Shown: positions 42,659 to 55,708, counted from the stretch's first letter. The stretch is DNA of 64,000 nucleotides from Solanum dulcamara (GCF_947179165.1 NC_077239.1:18887134-18951133); one strand, 5' to 3'. Numbers and translations: made by a program. The notes: generated by a model not told the origin, from the sequence alone.

Positions 42659-45600
42659 CCCAGGTTCATAAGTCTCACGTGTATACAAGCCGAGTCTAAG
42701 TAGAGTATTGAGGATTAGTACGGAGACGTCTGTACTTATCTTTGAGAGGCTATGAAGACTTTTAGGAAATATCTTCACCTTTTGATTCTCTATCGTGCGT
42801 CCTTGATCTGATCTATCTATTGCCTCACTCCGTTCTCTCATATATAGTCGTGACTCTTGCCTAATTCTATGTGCGTGTAGTTGAAATGTCATCACGTGGT
42901 CTAGATTTAATTTGGAGGTGGAAGTGATAAACTTATGGAAAGGATGTATGGTGATACTTGTAATGCATGGGGATTTTAAAGGAGTAAGTAAGGTTATGGT
43001 TCAATAATTTACTTTGAGGATATGGTATAGAAAGAGGAACAATGGTTTGGAGGATTATATGAACGTCTTATATTTCTGGATAGTGGTTAAGCATCGAGAA
43101 TGATGCTTGTTTGGCTTATTCGATGTTTGAAGTGGTTCTATAATTCGATGACTATGTTGTGAGCACTGTGCCCTCGGAGACTACAGACCGTGAAGTTCCT
43201 TGTGAGTAAATGAGTTACATAGTATGTGATAAGGATAATTTTGCACTAATTGAGGTCAAAATTTCTACAGCGGTTTGATAAGGTGGATGTATATCAGGAA
43301 GGGTTATTATAAGTCTACTACCATGGTACTTGTGATTATTTGGTTAGGGTTATGGGTTGTGTTGCTTTTACTATTTACCTTACCTATTGAAGAGTGATAT
43401 CGATTTTGACTGGAAACTGAAATGTGTTGGTAATGTATGACAGTTACGTAATGTTTAGGAAGATGTAGACTATCTAGGTATGATCTTTATGGTGGGTATG
43501 ATTTATTCTAGTGGTGGATCTATCCAACTTTCACAGTGTGTTACTATTGGTATACAAAAACAAATACATCGATTATTAAGTGTGATTACTAGCTATTTAA
43601 GGAGTTATCAGTTGTATCATCTTCTCATATGATGAGATTTGATGTTGCATTCACATTTGAAAAATTAACTAGTTTGTTACTACGGATGCTTGGGGTAAGC
43701 ATTGGTTATAAGGAAGATATTAGTGGTGGATTTTGGTATGATTAATGCATTTAGGTTGTGAAATGTATCCCAAGAATTCTAAGTGAGGACTTGTAATTTA
43801 ACCGTAAACTCCAAGGGAGTGGATCGATATCAGAATGGTAAGCTTATGGTTAAAGAAAGTAGCAGTGAGTATACTTGTGTGAAGGCAATTAAGAATTTTA
43901 GTGAGGGTGCGCATAAAATTGGGTTATTCCATTGGATTTCGTTGGTATAACTGGATTTAAGGTGTCTTGTCGATTGAGAAGGTTTACTTCGAGATGATGG
44001 CAATGGTTATTGAGCATAAGAGTAATAAAAAATTGTGATGGATTATGATCAGGACACAACCATACTTTAAGGATTTTTGGTTAAATAGATTCGATATGAT
44101 AATAATGACCTGCAGGTATCAAATTGCGGTTTTCTACTATATGGTGAGTGGCGTGGTTATATGGAAAGTCATAAAATGTGTTGAGACACTGCTCGGATAG
44201 AATTGAAAGAATCCAGATTCATAAATAAAAATAATTAGTGGAATGTAGTTTAGCCTTCAAAACAAGGTGAGAACAATTATATTTACTCTGGTTGTAAGGG
44301 CTGAATGTATCTTCAAAGAGAGTGGAGAATTAAATTTAGTGACATATGGTTCTGTTTATTTTGCTCTGTTTATGGTGGCAGTGTTATGTGTTATTCATAT
44401 GGGTTAACAATTATTGGATAAGATTTGAGAAATAACTCTAAAGGCGTTTGACTCGAGTGTGGTAATAAGTTCTTTTGTGGTTTCGAGTTTGGTAACTGGT
44501 ATAATTAAATTTTAATGAAGAATACAATAAGATTAATGGAGAGGTGATCAATGATAGCTAAGATGCGTGAATTTATAAAGATCTTCAATGTATGAGCTAA
44601 TATTGATAGATAATGGGATTGGGTTATATGGATGAAATTCAAAATTCAAGTTGTTCATTTTAAGTCTACATTATGGCGGTAGGTTTCGTTAAAGTATAGA
44701 TCGACAAGATGAAAATTGATCGATCACATGGGTATTGAGCAGTTGAAAGAACTTGTGCAGGGTTTGAATTGTAAAGTTTATTGCTTTTGATCATTAAAAG
44801 GCCTAAGAAAGGGCTTCACTTAAAGTTTTGATTTAAAAGAATAAGATTGGTAAATGGGTTGGCAAAAGGAATAAGAGTCTGGTATATTAAATAGTTCAAG
44901 GTATTTGGAATTTGCTTCATGGAAAGCATCTAAGAAATGATAAAAAAATAAGACACCATGTGTAGATCTTTAGTTCAAAGTTGAAGATTGTACGAATTTT
45001 CGCCCTTGTGTTCAGATATGACTATACAATGTCGATTGGTTCGACACAGACTTATGAGGGATGTAATAATGACTTTTTTGAAGGTTTGGTTTAGATTTGA
45101 ATGACAAATAGTGAGGTGTCGAAGATTATGTGTTTTATGTAAGGTTAGACTCTCAAATTATGGTAGGTGACTTATGGATGCACTACGAGATGGGATATAG
45201 TTCTTCGTGGTTATTAAGGATATCGAATTGGATTGATACTACTCTGGTGATGAGTTATAAGAACTATTGTGATGTGTTACATAGGCATTAGAGGGTAAAT
45301 AGAGGCTATGTTCTCATAGTATATAGAATTATTCAGGTGACCAAGAATTTCTCTAAGTTTTGGTATGGGGAACAAACCGGTTGATTGTGGGTAGCAAAAA
45401 AATCAAAGTGATGGAGTCAGATGAATGAAAATGTTTGATATAAGCACTATGGGAGAAATATCTTATGTTATTCGATCTTGATTTCGTACATTCTTATATA
45501 ACTACCTATTTTGTTTCGGACATGATTTGAAGTATGATTAGCTCCCTATGCCCACAAGTGTTTCTACTTCGGTGGATGGATCTCTAGTGGTTGATCGGTG

Positions 45601-46479
45601 TATCAATCCTGCGATATCCTTTTGATAGGGTAGGATGCTTTTGCAAACTTAACTATTTCAGTTGTGATAGATTTGGTGTTTTTAGGGATTGTTGAAGTAT
45701 AATAGTGATTTTACATGCATAATTCTTTTTATAAGAATTTGTAGAAGAGCTACCATGAATACTTATAGTTTTCCGACAGTCTTAAGGTTCAACTCTCATC
45801 GGGGTCTCATTCTGGCTATGTATGGTAGAATGTGAGGGGGCCAATGGGTCTAGTGTTACCGCTCTTAAGGGTTGTTTACAATCACAACTGCTGATATACC
45901 ATTTTTGATAGTGTTATTAGAAGTTTTGTATGCTTGGATGTATCGCTCGCTAGGAGAGTATTCAATCATTTCATTCTTTGGATTAGATAAATCATATTCT
46001 CCAGTAATAAGTATCTAATGCCTAAAGATCAAATTTGTATAGCTTAAGCTTGTGGGAAGCTTTGGTAGTGAGAATGGAATCTTAACAAGATCTGTGATAG
46101 TCTGTGCATTATGAGTGTGGTGATTAATTCAGGTTCACTTCTGGTTGTAGCCGGTATTAGTCTAGAATTTTCTCGTGGTTATGTGAGGAAAGATTGTCAT
46201 GATGGTTATGATGGGGTTTAGAGGGTTTTGGTTAAGGTTTGATTCATGGGTTAATATGTGACGTCTAAATTATCCCTAATTTATAGATTTGCCAAAGTTT
46301 AATTCGAAAGTTCAGTTCTTAGAAGTTGATCTTGATGGAATAGTCTTAATGAGGAGCTCACTTGAAGGAATGAAAACCGACTTTTGAAGATTATAACTCA
46401 GGCTTTTGGTAACGTTGGGTATTCTCCCTTCTCCTTTTTTTTATGTTCGAGAACGAACATGGTTTTTAGTGGTGGATGA
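42659..46479 (+). other. Element C internal region (no intact ORF)
   Basis: No ORF longer than about 80 residues is present in sense orientation over 3.8 kb. The sequence is collinear with the internal regions of B and D (reverse complement), so it is a shared family region and not random filler. A protease-like vestige (MLFDLDFVHSYITTYF) lies at about 45455-45520. It ends GAACGAACATGG and AGTGGTGGATGA directly before the 3' LTR, the latter in the polypurine position. Confidence 0.7.
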
Positions 46480-48394
46480 TGTAATGACCCGTTAGGTAAT
46501 TTTGAGAATGAGTTCTCCTCCTTTCATAGAAGACCCTTTTCGTAAATTTAAGTTGAAAATTTTAGACCTTTCGGTAACTTTGGTTAATTAGTTGAGGGAT
46601 AATTTTAGAGAATTAATTTAATTAATGGGCTAAAATGTTAATTTATTTAATACCCTATACCACTTTTTTTATATTTATTAAATAGGTTAGTAGAGTTTGT
46701 AAATTTTAATACACAATTAGTTTGGAAAAGGAAAAAAAATAATAAAAGAAAAGAAAAAAATCTGATGGCCTAATGCCATCAGATGTAGCGAGAAAAAAAA
46801 TAGAGAACAACGACGCCAACGAATTTTTTTTTGGAAAAAAGTAAATACGTAGGAAAAAAGAAAAGAAAAGGGAAAAGAAAAATAAAGAAGAAGAGAAAAA
46901 TAGGGATTTTTATTCCAAAGCATCAAGGTAATTATCCTCATCCTTTCCATTAAATTTTCATGTGATTATAAACATATTTTTAGGATATATTGGTGGAGAA
47001 ACAATGCTGAAATAAGAAAATATGACTCTAGGGTTCTTCATATAAAATCCTGATTTGAGGGTCGAATAACGATCCATTTTAGCTGAAATTTGACATGCGA
47101 GTTTATTTTATCATGAGTGAACATAATCAAAAATAAAATTTCAGATTTGACTTCAATGACATAGAATGAGTTAGTTCCCGAGTTTTGGTGAGGTAGATAA
47201 TTAAATATTAGGTATATTATATTTTATGAATTCCATTAAATTTATGATATTGGGGAAATTAGAACCTAACCCTAGGCTTAAAATTTGGAAATATGAGAGT
47301 TGACATGTTATTTGACATCAACATTAGGAACTTGATTATAGATTTGGGTAGGTTTTGGGTCTAGGCTAGACATATAATAATATGGGTGTTGTTAGTTTCG
47401 AAATCTTATTGTGGTTATTTATCTGATTAGATTATACTTATTTGGAGGCCCAAAGAAAAGGGAAGGCTCAAATACCGGAGTAATTGCTCGATTAATTAAG
47501 GCAAGTGAATTTCTAAACCTCAGTTTAAGCTTGTAGATGATTGTATTTCCATGTTATGTGTACTAGAGAGTAATGAGAATTAGACTGGATTATTGACTAT
47601 ATGATTGACCTTAAAAATGGAGATGAGGGGTAGAAAATAGTGATCGAATGACATGTATTGGTGGAATTGATATGTTGTGATTATGGATTTATTTTGGACA
47701 TGTGAAATGACTATGTTGATGTGAGATAGAAAATATTATGGTTGTTGTCATATTATTATCGTGAATTATATGAACATGAATTGATTGTATTGGTTCTGAC
47801 ATATTGTGTTGAGATTGAAAATGATATGAAACAAAAGGGGTCGGGCCACACGCTCCGTGGCAGGTGTTATGAACCAAAGGGGTCGGGACACATGCTCCGT
47901 GGCAGGATATATATATTGAGGGGATGGGCTACACGCTCCGTGGCAGGTTACATGGACAGAAATGTCCCCTATGGGTTCCGGACTATGATTCAGCGGATGT
48001 GTACCGATAGTACAGACATGCATCATTTCATTGCATTGCATTGCACCTTTCTGATATTTGTGAATTTGTGTTTACCCTTTTATTGCTCTGTATATGATGA
48101 ACTTGACTTGATATGATTCATTGATGAGTATTCATGGACTGTATTACTGTTATTATTGTACAAGTGGAGAGTTGGGCTGGTTTTATGTAAGTTGTAGTTA
48201 AGGAGGTTCGGTTGGGAGGATAGGAGTACTTGTATTTATTGAGCTTTGCTTAGTTTTAGTTATCCACTTGCTGAGTACCGTGTTGTTTGGTACTCACCCC
48301 TTGCTTCTACATTTGTGTAGGTTGTGAGCCCGGACATGCTTGACCTCCTAGTATTTCCACCACATCCGAGGCTATCATTTCGAGTGTTGAGGTA
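46480..48394 (+). repeat. Element C 3' LTR, portion left of element E
   Basis: Starts TGTAATGACCC and is cut after GTTGAGGTA by element E. The uninterrupted form GAGGTAGCTGTTACATCC is present in the 5' LTR near 42346. Confidence 0.9.
47835..47950 (+). repeat. Stem-loop subrepeats in element C 3' LTR (3 units)
   Basis: Stems begin at 47845, 47887 and 47928: GCCAC/GTGGC, GACAC/GTGGC and GCTAC/GTGGC, the last kept by a T-G (U-G) pair. Loops are ACGCTCC, ATGCTCC, ACGCTCC. One unit fewer than in the 5' LTR. Confidence 0.88.
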
Positions 48395-50721
48395 TGTCAC
48401 GACCCAAGCCTAGGGCCTAGATGTGACATGGCGAATGAGGAACCTGAAAGTACCTCAATCAAGCCTCTTAGCATTCTTTTAGCCTTTCATAGGTAATGAT
48501 GATAAATAAATAAGCGGAAATCATAATAGTAATCTTCAACTTACATATGTCCAACAATACCTCTAACTATTAGATTTAATAGGGCTAAGACAAGTCCCTA
48601 GCTCACCCTTAATTATAATAGAAGAAATGCCATAGTAAAATATCTTAACATATCATAAGCTAGAAAGATAAAGGAGTATTGTTCCCGAAACATGGGAACT
48701 CACCAAAAGTAGTCTTCAATGGAATATCAACTAGCCACGTGGAGGAGAACGAGGAGGAGCACTGATCCCTACATGGTGATATCATGTAGGCAAAAGAGTA
48801 TGCGTTAGTACTTTGAATGTACTTAGTATGTAAGGATGCATTAACATTGAGGAAAACATTAAAACATTTATGTAATATGGAACATAATTTAATGTATGCA
48901 TAATAAATCATATATATATCCTTTAAAATATTCATTTTGTGGGAAATTAATCATAACCGACATTTAAGACCATGCGAGCTATTACATGGAATCCAACATA
49001 ACCCCCTACGTTGGCCGGGGAGACTACTTACCGGGTAGAACTCCGTTAACTTCATTCATTTCTTTAACTTTAACTTTAAGGGCTATTTATGGATCCATTA
49101 GCCTAAGCCTGCAAGGGCTCCTATGTTGGCACATAGTTAATGAGACAAGGGGTTGCTACTAGGATTCCCTTACCGAATCCCACCTCGATGCCTCATTCGG
49201 TGCTAAGTAAATCCCACGGAATAGTTTAATACTTCAAAATATTCATAGCATATAACTTGAGAATTCAAACATCATGTTCGGTAGAATTGCTCATTAAAAC
49301 ATTTGATAATTCAAATATGCAAGAATTGTCCTTATTGCATAAAGAATCCATCATTCATATCATTTCATCATTCTTTCATTTCATAAGACTCTCTTTTTGA
49401 TCATAGATATTGCTTTCATAAATATTTATTTGGAGTCAAAGATTTTAAGTCAAACTTTATTAAAAACATAGTAAAACTAGGTGGGTTCAAATCACTTCAA
49501 CTTGCAAATATGTATGTAAATAAATATTCATAAATACTTTGAAATCCATTAATTAAAAATCATGCTTTAAACAACTCATCATGAATTTCAAGAGCCTTTA
49601 AATAGATAAATAGAGGAATTACTTGTAAACCATCAATTTATATATATGAAATTATGTTGCATCAAAATAGAGCAATAATCATTAGTTTAACCATGATTCA
49701 TACTATTAAGTAAAAATAAGAATTTATCATAAGAAAATATTACTTGAAATCAAGATATTTAATTAAAAGAGTTTTTGGACTACATGGGTGGAAGAACCCA
49801 TGGATAAACACACACATAACTTAGAGTAGAGCTTAAAGAAAATAAATATAATTTATCATATAATTAAAATAATCTAGACATGAGAGTGGAAGGAATACTC
49901 TCATTAAAGCCTTACATACTTGAAATCCGAAGCTTTAGTTGGTACCGAAAGACTTAATGAACACTCTTGAGTCCTAACTTCTCTCCCCGCCGGAACATTT
50001 TGTGTACTACCCGAAGTATATGAATCACCGGAATAGTATTTCTTCACTACTAAGAACTAAAACTATATTTGAGAATATATAAAGAAGTGTATAGAGAGAA
50101 GATTTGCTTGAGAAAGCTTGATAAATAAAATGAGGAAATAAAGTGGGTATTTATAGGTGGGAAAGAGAGACCTAACAATAAATAAAATAATTATAAAAAA
50201 AATTTGAAAATTTAGTGAAATATATTAATGTCATGGATGATGTTAAATGGAGGACAATTTATGTCATGAGTGATGTCAAATGTATCTAGATCTTTCTATG
50301 GTAGGTGAAATAAGTTATCTTTGACAGAATACTCTTTTTGGGAGCTACGTTTGAATAAGATAAATTCCTTATTAGGATTTGGTGTCTTCATAAGAATTGT
50401 AGATATGGAAGTCTAGTTTCATATCGTTTAAGAATCAACCAATTTGGATAAAACTACAGTGAGATATGATTTTTCTTCTATAAACACTCATTTCCGTCAC
50501 AGCATCCTACCTTACAAAAATTAATTTATTTGACCTACTTAACTCCGAATCTTAAAATATGGTCTTCATAAAAGTTGTAGGTAACGATCCGGTGGTTACT
50601 CAGAAATTTGAATCACTCAATTTGGATATTCCGATGAAAAGTTATGCCCAAAATACAGAGGCTGTATCATGTTTAGGCGAAAATTGAAACATCGTATACA
50701 ACGTTTTTAGGGGATGTTACA
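48395..50721 (-). repeat. Element E 3' LTR
   Basis: 2327 bp; plus-view ends TGTCACGACCC (48395) and GATGTTACA (50721). It has a palindromic G-box CCACGTGG (48735-48742) and several short hairpins. On the minus strand transcription would run from the TATA box at 50155-50148. Confidence 0.93.
50148..50155 (-). promoter_or_regulatory. TATA box in element E LTR
   Basis: TATAAATA on the minus strand in the context CCTATAAATACCC, a near-ideal plant TATA box, about 570 bp from the LTR start. The same box is at 58047-58040 in the 5' LTR, where it would drive the genomic RNA. Confidence 0.7.
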
Positions 50722-50735
50722 TTATCTCCCCCTTA
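50722..50735 (-). promoter_or_regulatory. Element E polypurine tract
   Basis: AAGGGGGAGATAA on the minus strand immediately before the 3' LTR; the classic gypsy plus-strand primer. Confidence 0.85.
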
Positions 50736-50924
50736 GGAACATTCATCCTCGAATGAGAAAAGACTTAGCTTGAGTAGAGTAGAGTGTTAACAAACAACCT
50801 ATCATTAATGCAACAGTGTAATTTAAAATATCGTTTAAAATATATTTCATAATTTTGCAAGCATATGACAAGAAAAGTTGAGATGTAAAGATTTCAAGTA
50901 ATTGAGCAAGGGCAACTTAATACC

Positions 50925-51344
50925 TTAGATTTGGGTAGAGGGGAAAAGATGAGGGTATCTCTTAATCATATCCGCTTCCGCTTCCCATGTTGCACTTTCT
51001 ATTTGTTGATTCCTCCAAAGGACTTTAACAGATGCAACTTCTTTGTTCCTCAATCTCTTAACTTGCCGATCCAAAATTTCCACAGGAACTTCTTTATAGG
51101 TCAAGTTTTCTTCAATATTCACTACTCCCATAGGTACAATGGAACTAGGATCACCCACACTTTTTTTCAACATAGACACATGAAACACCGGATGAACCAT
51201 GACCATTTCCAATGGTAATTCCAACTCATATGCAACCTTACCAACACGTCTCACGATTCTATAAGGTCCTACATATCTAAGGCTCAATTTCCCTTTCTTG
51301 CCAAATCGAACCACCCCTTTCATGGGTGAAACTTTCAGATACAC
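50925..51344 (-). pseudogene. Element E integrase C-terminus with chromodomain-like module
   Basis: The 139-residue frame reads LKVSPMKGVVRFGKKGKLS, YVGPYRIVRRVG, VHPVFHVSMLKK and then VEILDRQVKRLRNKEVASVK, VLWRN, TWEAEADM, YPHLF. That ending is the chromodomain-like tail of Tekay/Del chromoviruses. It is separated from the integrase core by TGA at about 51344-51342, where relatives have tryptophan (TGG). Confidence 0.88.
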
Positions 51345-52310
51345 TCAATCATCCACATTAAACTCAAGATCCCTTCTTCTAGTGTCAGAATAGGACTTTT
51401 GACGACTTTGAGCCATCTTCAACCTTTCTCTAATGATCTTCACCTTCTCTAAAGCATCAAGTACCAAATTGGGGCCCAACAAGGTCATCTCGCCTACTTC
51501 GAACCAACCAACTGGTGATCTACATCGTCTCCCATACAAAGCCTCAAACGGCGCCATCTCAATACTTGAGTGGTAACTATTATTATAGGCAAACTCGATG
51601 AGAGGTAGATGATCATCCCAATTCCCTTTAAACTCCAACACACAAGCCCTTAACATATCCTCTAGTATTTGAATCGTCCTTTCGGCTTGCCCATCCGTTT
51701 GAGGATAGAATGTTGTGCTCAACTTTACCTTAGTACCGAGGCCTTTTTGAAATGATCTCCAGAAGTGAGAAGTGAATTGGGTACCACGATCCGAAATAAT
51801 GGATAACGGCACACCATGCAACCTCACCAACTCCTAAATATACAACTTGGCATAGTCTTCGGCACTATAGGAAGTTTTAATCGGTAGGAAGTGAGCTGAC
51901 TTAGTCATTCTATCAATAATTACCCAAATCGAGTCATGACGCTTCCGGGTATGAGGCAAACCCACTACAAAATCCATATTCACATCTTCCTACTTCCAAG
52001 TAGGGATTTCAATGTCTTGGGCTAGGCCACCCGGCCTTTGATGTTCGGCCTTCACTTGTTGGCAATTTGTACATTCGGACACAAACCTTGCTATGTCCTT
52101 TTTCATGCCACCCCACCAATACAACTCCTTTAAGTCTCGGTACATTTTCGTTGAACTGGGATGAATGAAGTATCTAGAATTATGAGCCTCCATCAAGATC
52201 GAACTCCTTAGGCCATCAACACCTGGAACACATATCCGACCTTGGTAGTATAGAACTCCATCTCCCCCTTGGGAAAAGACCTCTATCTTCTTTTCCTTTA
52301 CCAACTTCTT
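51345..52310 (-). pseudogene. Element E integrase (zinc finger and DDE core)
   Basis: The zinc region has [18 protein letters not shown] and CTNCQQVK (HHCC complete). A TAG for a tryptophan (about 51990) and a TAA near 51836 interrupt it. The core shows the landmarks VIIDRMTKSAHFLP, SDRGTQFTSHF and GQAERTIQ, so the DDE positions are all present, followed by FEALYGRRCRSPVGWFEV. Joins new DNA to the host genome in intact relatives. Confidence 0.87.
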
Positions 52311-53190
52311 TAACTCAATAAACTTTGAGTCAAGATCTTGCTTTGATTTAACATCCACCACCAAAGAGGATTCAGACCTATTTTGAACAACCATACCCCC
52401 ATCATTAGTACTACCCAACTTCACCCCTAATCTAGCCAATCGGTGAACATCTTTCACCAACTCCCTCTTCCTTTCATCCACATGGGCCACACTCCTCATA
52501 GACACTCTACTAAGTGCATCAGCAACCATATTGGCTTTACCCAAATGATAGTGCACACTCATGTCATAGTCCTTAAGGAGTTCTAGCCACCTCCTTTGCC
52601 TTAGATTAAGGTCCTTTTGGGTAAACACATATTGAAGACTCTTATGATCAGTATAGACATCCACATGCACCCCATAGAGGTAATGCCTCCAAATCTTCAG
52701 AGCAAAAACAACAGCCGCTAATTCAAGGTCATGGGTAGGGTAGTTGCGCTATGCACCTTTAATTGCCTAGAAGCATAGGCTATTACCTTGCCTTTTTGCA
52801 TTAGACACAACCTAAACCAATCTTTGAAGCATAACAATAAACTACAAACCCTTCTAATCCTTCTGGGAGAGTCAAAATAGGAGCAGAGGTAAGTCGATCT
52901 TTTACGGTCTGGAAACTCTTCTCACACTCATCTGTCCATATGAATTTGGATTTCTTTTGGGTCAATTTTGTCATAGGAGATGAAATGGAAGAAAAGCCTT
53001 TGACGAACCTTCTATAGTACCCGGCTAGATATAAGAAGCTCCTACTGTCTGAAGGAGATAATGGTCTAGGCCAATTTTTGACTGCCTCTATTTTCTTAGG
53101 ATCAACCTTGATTCCATCACCGGATACTACGTGACCAAGAAATGCTACCTCCTTTAACCAAAATTCACACTTACTAAATTTTGCAAATAA
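52311..53190 (-). pseudogene. Element E RT connection and RNase H domain
   Basis: After the TAA near 53191 the frame gives [20 protein letters not shown], then [20 protein letters not shown], then a decayed RNase H start and, from 52670, [20 protein letters not shown] and MVADALSRV. Stops and a frame change lie between about 52830 and 52700. The remaining frame runs on toward the integrase zinc finger. Confidence 0.8.
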
Positions 53191-53677
53191 TTATTTATCC
53201 CTCAATGTTTGAAGCACAACTCTCAAGTGATTTTTATGTTCTTCCTCACCCCAAGAGTAAATTAAAATATCATCAATGAAGACTACTACAAAGGTATCAA
53301 GGTAAGGTTTGAACACCCTATTCATTAAGTCCATAAACACCGCCAGTGCATTCGTCAACCCAAAACTCATCACCACAAACTCATAGTGACCATACCTTAT
53401 TCGGAAGGTTGTTTTGGGAATGTCACACTCCCTTACCCATAGTTGGTGGTAGCCGGACCGAAGGTCGATCTTGGAGAAGTGACTTGCCCCTTGTAATTGA
53501 TCAAACAAGTCATCTATTCTAGGGAGTGGGTACTTGTTCTTAATGGTCATCTTATTTAATTGCCGGTAGTCTATGCACATTCGAAGTGACCCATCCTTCT
53601 TTCTTACAAATAGAACGGGAGCACCCCATGGCGAAATACTTGGTCTTATGAAACCCTTTCTCTAACAAGTCCTTTAA
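53191..53677 (-). pseudogene. Element E reverse transcriptase
   Basis: From 53580 the frame reads [56 protein letters not shown] and [12 protein letters not shown]: the catalytic aspartates of motif A (KID) and of the FIDD box are all intact. A frameshift near 53650 separates it from its N-terminus, and it ends at TAA where relatives have a glutamine codon (CAA). It is better preserved than the RT of element A. Confidence 0.9.
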
Positions 53678-54322
53678 TTATTCCTTCAGCTCTTTCAATT
53701 CTGCTAGGGCCATGCGGTAAGGAGGAATAGAGATAGGTTGGGTATCGGGGAGGAGATCGATACCAAAATCAACTTTCCTTTCGGGAGGGACACCAGGAAG
53801 GTCATCAGGAAAGACATCGGGGAATTCATTGACTATAGAAACTGACTCAAGAGAAGGACTTTTGGAGTTGACATCCCTAACCCTCACAATATGGTAAATA
53901 CATCCCTTAGAAATCATTTTGCGAGCCTTAAGATAAGAAATAAACTGACCCTTCACCACCGAATCACGACCTTGCCATTCAATAACAGGCTCATTTGGAA
54001 ATTGGAACTTGACTCGATGATTCCTATAATCTATGGAAGCATAAGATGCATGTAACCAATCCATCCCAAGAATGACATCGAAATCTATCATGTCAAGCTC
54101 AATGAGATCACAAGGAATAACTTTATGCAAGATAGACACAAGGCAACCCCTATAGACCTTTCTAGCAATAACTGACTCACCAACAAGGGTAGACACCAAA
54201 TAAGGCTCTAATAACATTTCAGGTAAAACATCAAATCTATTAGCAAGGAATGGAGTAACAAAAGATAAATTTGCACCCGGATCTAATAGTGCATACACAT
54301 CAAAAGAAAAGACATTTAACAT
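53678..54322 (-). pseudogene. Element E protease and RT N-terminus
   Basis: The 214-residue frame shows [20 protein letters not shown] (retropepsin active site as D-P-G, a variant seen in some plant gypsy elements), VYRGCLVSI and [13 protein letters not shown], then [20 protein letters not shown] and [17 protein letters not shown] of the RT N-terminus. It is separated from gag by a stop near 54392 and from RT by a stop at its end. Confidence 0.87.
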
Positions 54323-54391
54323 ACCGGTAATGACATTGGGTGCATCCTCAACCTCTTATCTTCCATGCAAGGCGTAAAAGCGGTTGGTGCA

Positions 54392-55493
54392 TTAGACTCC
54401 TCCTTGGACTTGTTGACCATGAGCAATTTGTCCTTGAGTCCTACCACCATCATCTCTACAATCCTTAGCATGGTGGCCCAGCTTGCCACACTTAAAGCAT
54501 GTATTGGAGCCGGCTAAGCATTCCCCTTTATGAGTCCTTCCACACTTCTTACAAGCGGGGAAAGTTTGAGTAGCAATATTCTCTCTTGGAATCATTGATT
54601 TACCACTCTTGTCCTTGTTGAACTTTAGATGAGGAGTATTGGTGGAACCTTGTCCCATAAATTGTTGCCCACCTTGGCCTTTGCCATTGTTACCATGATC
54701 GGACCTTTGAGGGTTAAACCCTCCACCATCCACCATCCACTCTAGCCTTTTTGAACCCCCTTGATCTCTCTCTAAGCTTCTCTTCTTCAATTTGTTCTGC
54801 GTAAGTCATTAACCGAGAGATGTCCATCTCCTTGATCAACATGGCCGTTTTGCACTCCTTGGACACCAAGCTTGAGACACCGGAAATAAACTTGTTCATC
54901 CTAGCTCTTGGGTCAGAGACCATAAAGGGAGCATACTTTGACAACTTAGTGAATTTGAGAGCATACTCCCTCATACTCATACTTCCTTGATGGAGGTTGA
55001 TGAACTCTTGGATTTTGGCCTCTCTTAGCTCCAATGGGAAGAAGCGGTCTAGGAAGGCACCTTTGAACTCTTCCCATCCTATCGACCCTATTTCTTCATC
55101 TCTCTCAATAACCCATTGTTTGTACCACACTCGAGCCACACCTTTGAGTTGATAGGCCACTAGCTTGGCCTTCTTATTTGGTGGCACACCCATGATAGCC
55201 ACAATCCGGTACACCTCATTAATGAACTCCATAGGGTCCTCATCTAGTTTAGAACCATCGAACTCGGGCGGATTCATCCTTTGAAAATCCCAAATCCTAG
55301 AGGCTGGATTTTGCATTTGGGGAGGATGAACACCTAGATTCCCTTAGTTGGCTATGACTTGAGCTAACAAAGTAATAACACTGCGAAACTCAGCATGGGT
55401 TACCCCATCCTCATGATATTGGGCATTGGGAACCGGAGGAGTTTGGTCCTCATCGTCAATCCTTGCTCTTCGAGGTGGTCTTCCACGAGTCAT
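54392..55493 (-). pseudogene. Element E gag (capsid and zinc knuckle)
   Basis: The start is best placed at ATG 55493-55491 (MTRGRPRRARIDDEDQTPP). A TAA at 55346-55344 replaces a likely CAA. From 55316: FQRMNPPEFDGSKLDEDPMEF, WEEFKGAFLDRFFPLELREAK, MREYALKFTKLSKYAP (Retrotrans_gag). A frameshift near 54725 leads to a glycine- and asparagine-rich tail with CKKCGRTHKGEC and an intact zinc knuckle CFKCGKLGHHAKDC. Ends at TAG near 54392. Structural protein of the virus-like particle. Confidence 0.87.
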
Positions 55494-55692
55494 TATCTAG
55501 AGGACACAAAATGGGTCGTTAGTTAAAGGAAAGCTTAGGATGCTCTAAGGCACGACATGAATTTGAAAGAAGTGAAACTTTTTCCTAAACGCCTCATACT
55601 CTCCTATTCATAATTGTGGTGCGCTTCACAACCATGAACAAGACCCTATTCGATGCGGTATGTTAGACTCCAAGGATCATTCAAAACCTCGG

Positions 55693-55704
55693 GCTCTGAT
55701 ACCA
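55693..55704 (-). promoter_or_regulatory. Element E primer binding site (tRNA-iMet)
   Basis: TGGTATCAGAGC on the minus strand, four bases after the end of the partial LTR. Confidence 0.9.
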
Positions 55705-55708
55705 AGTT

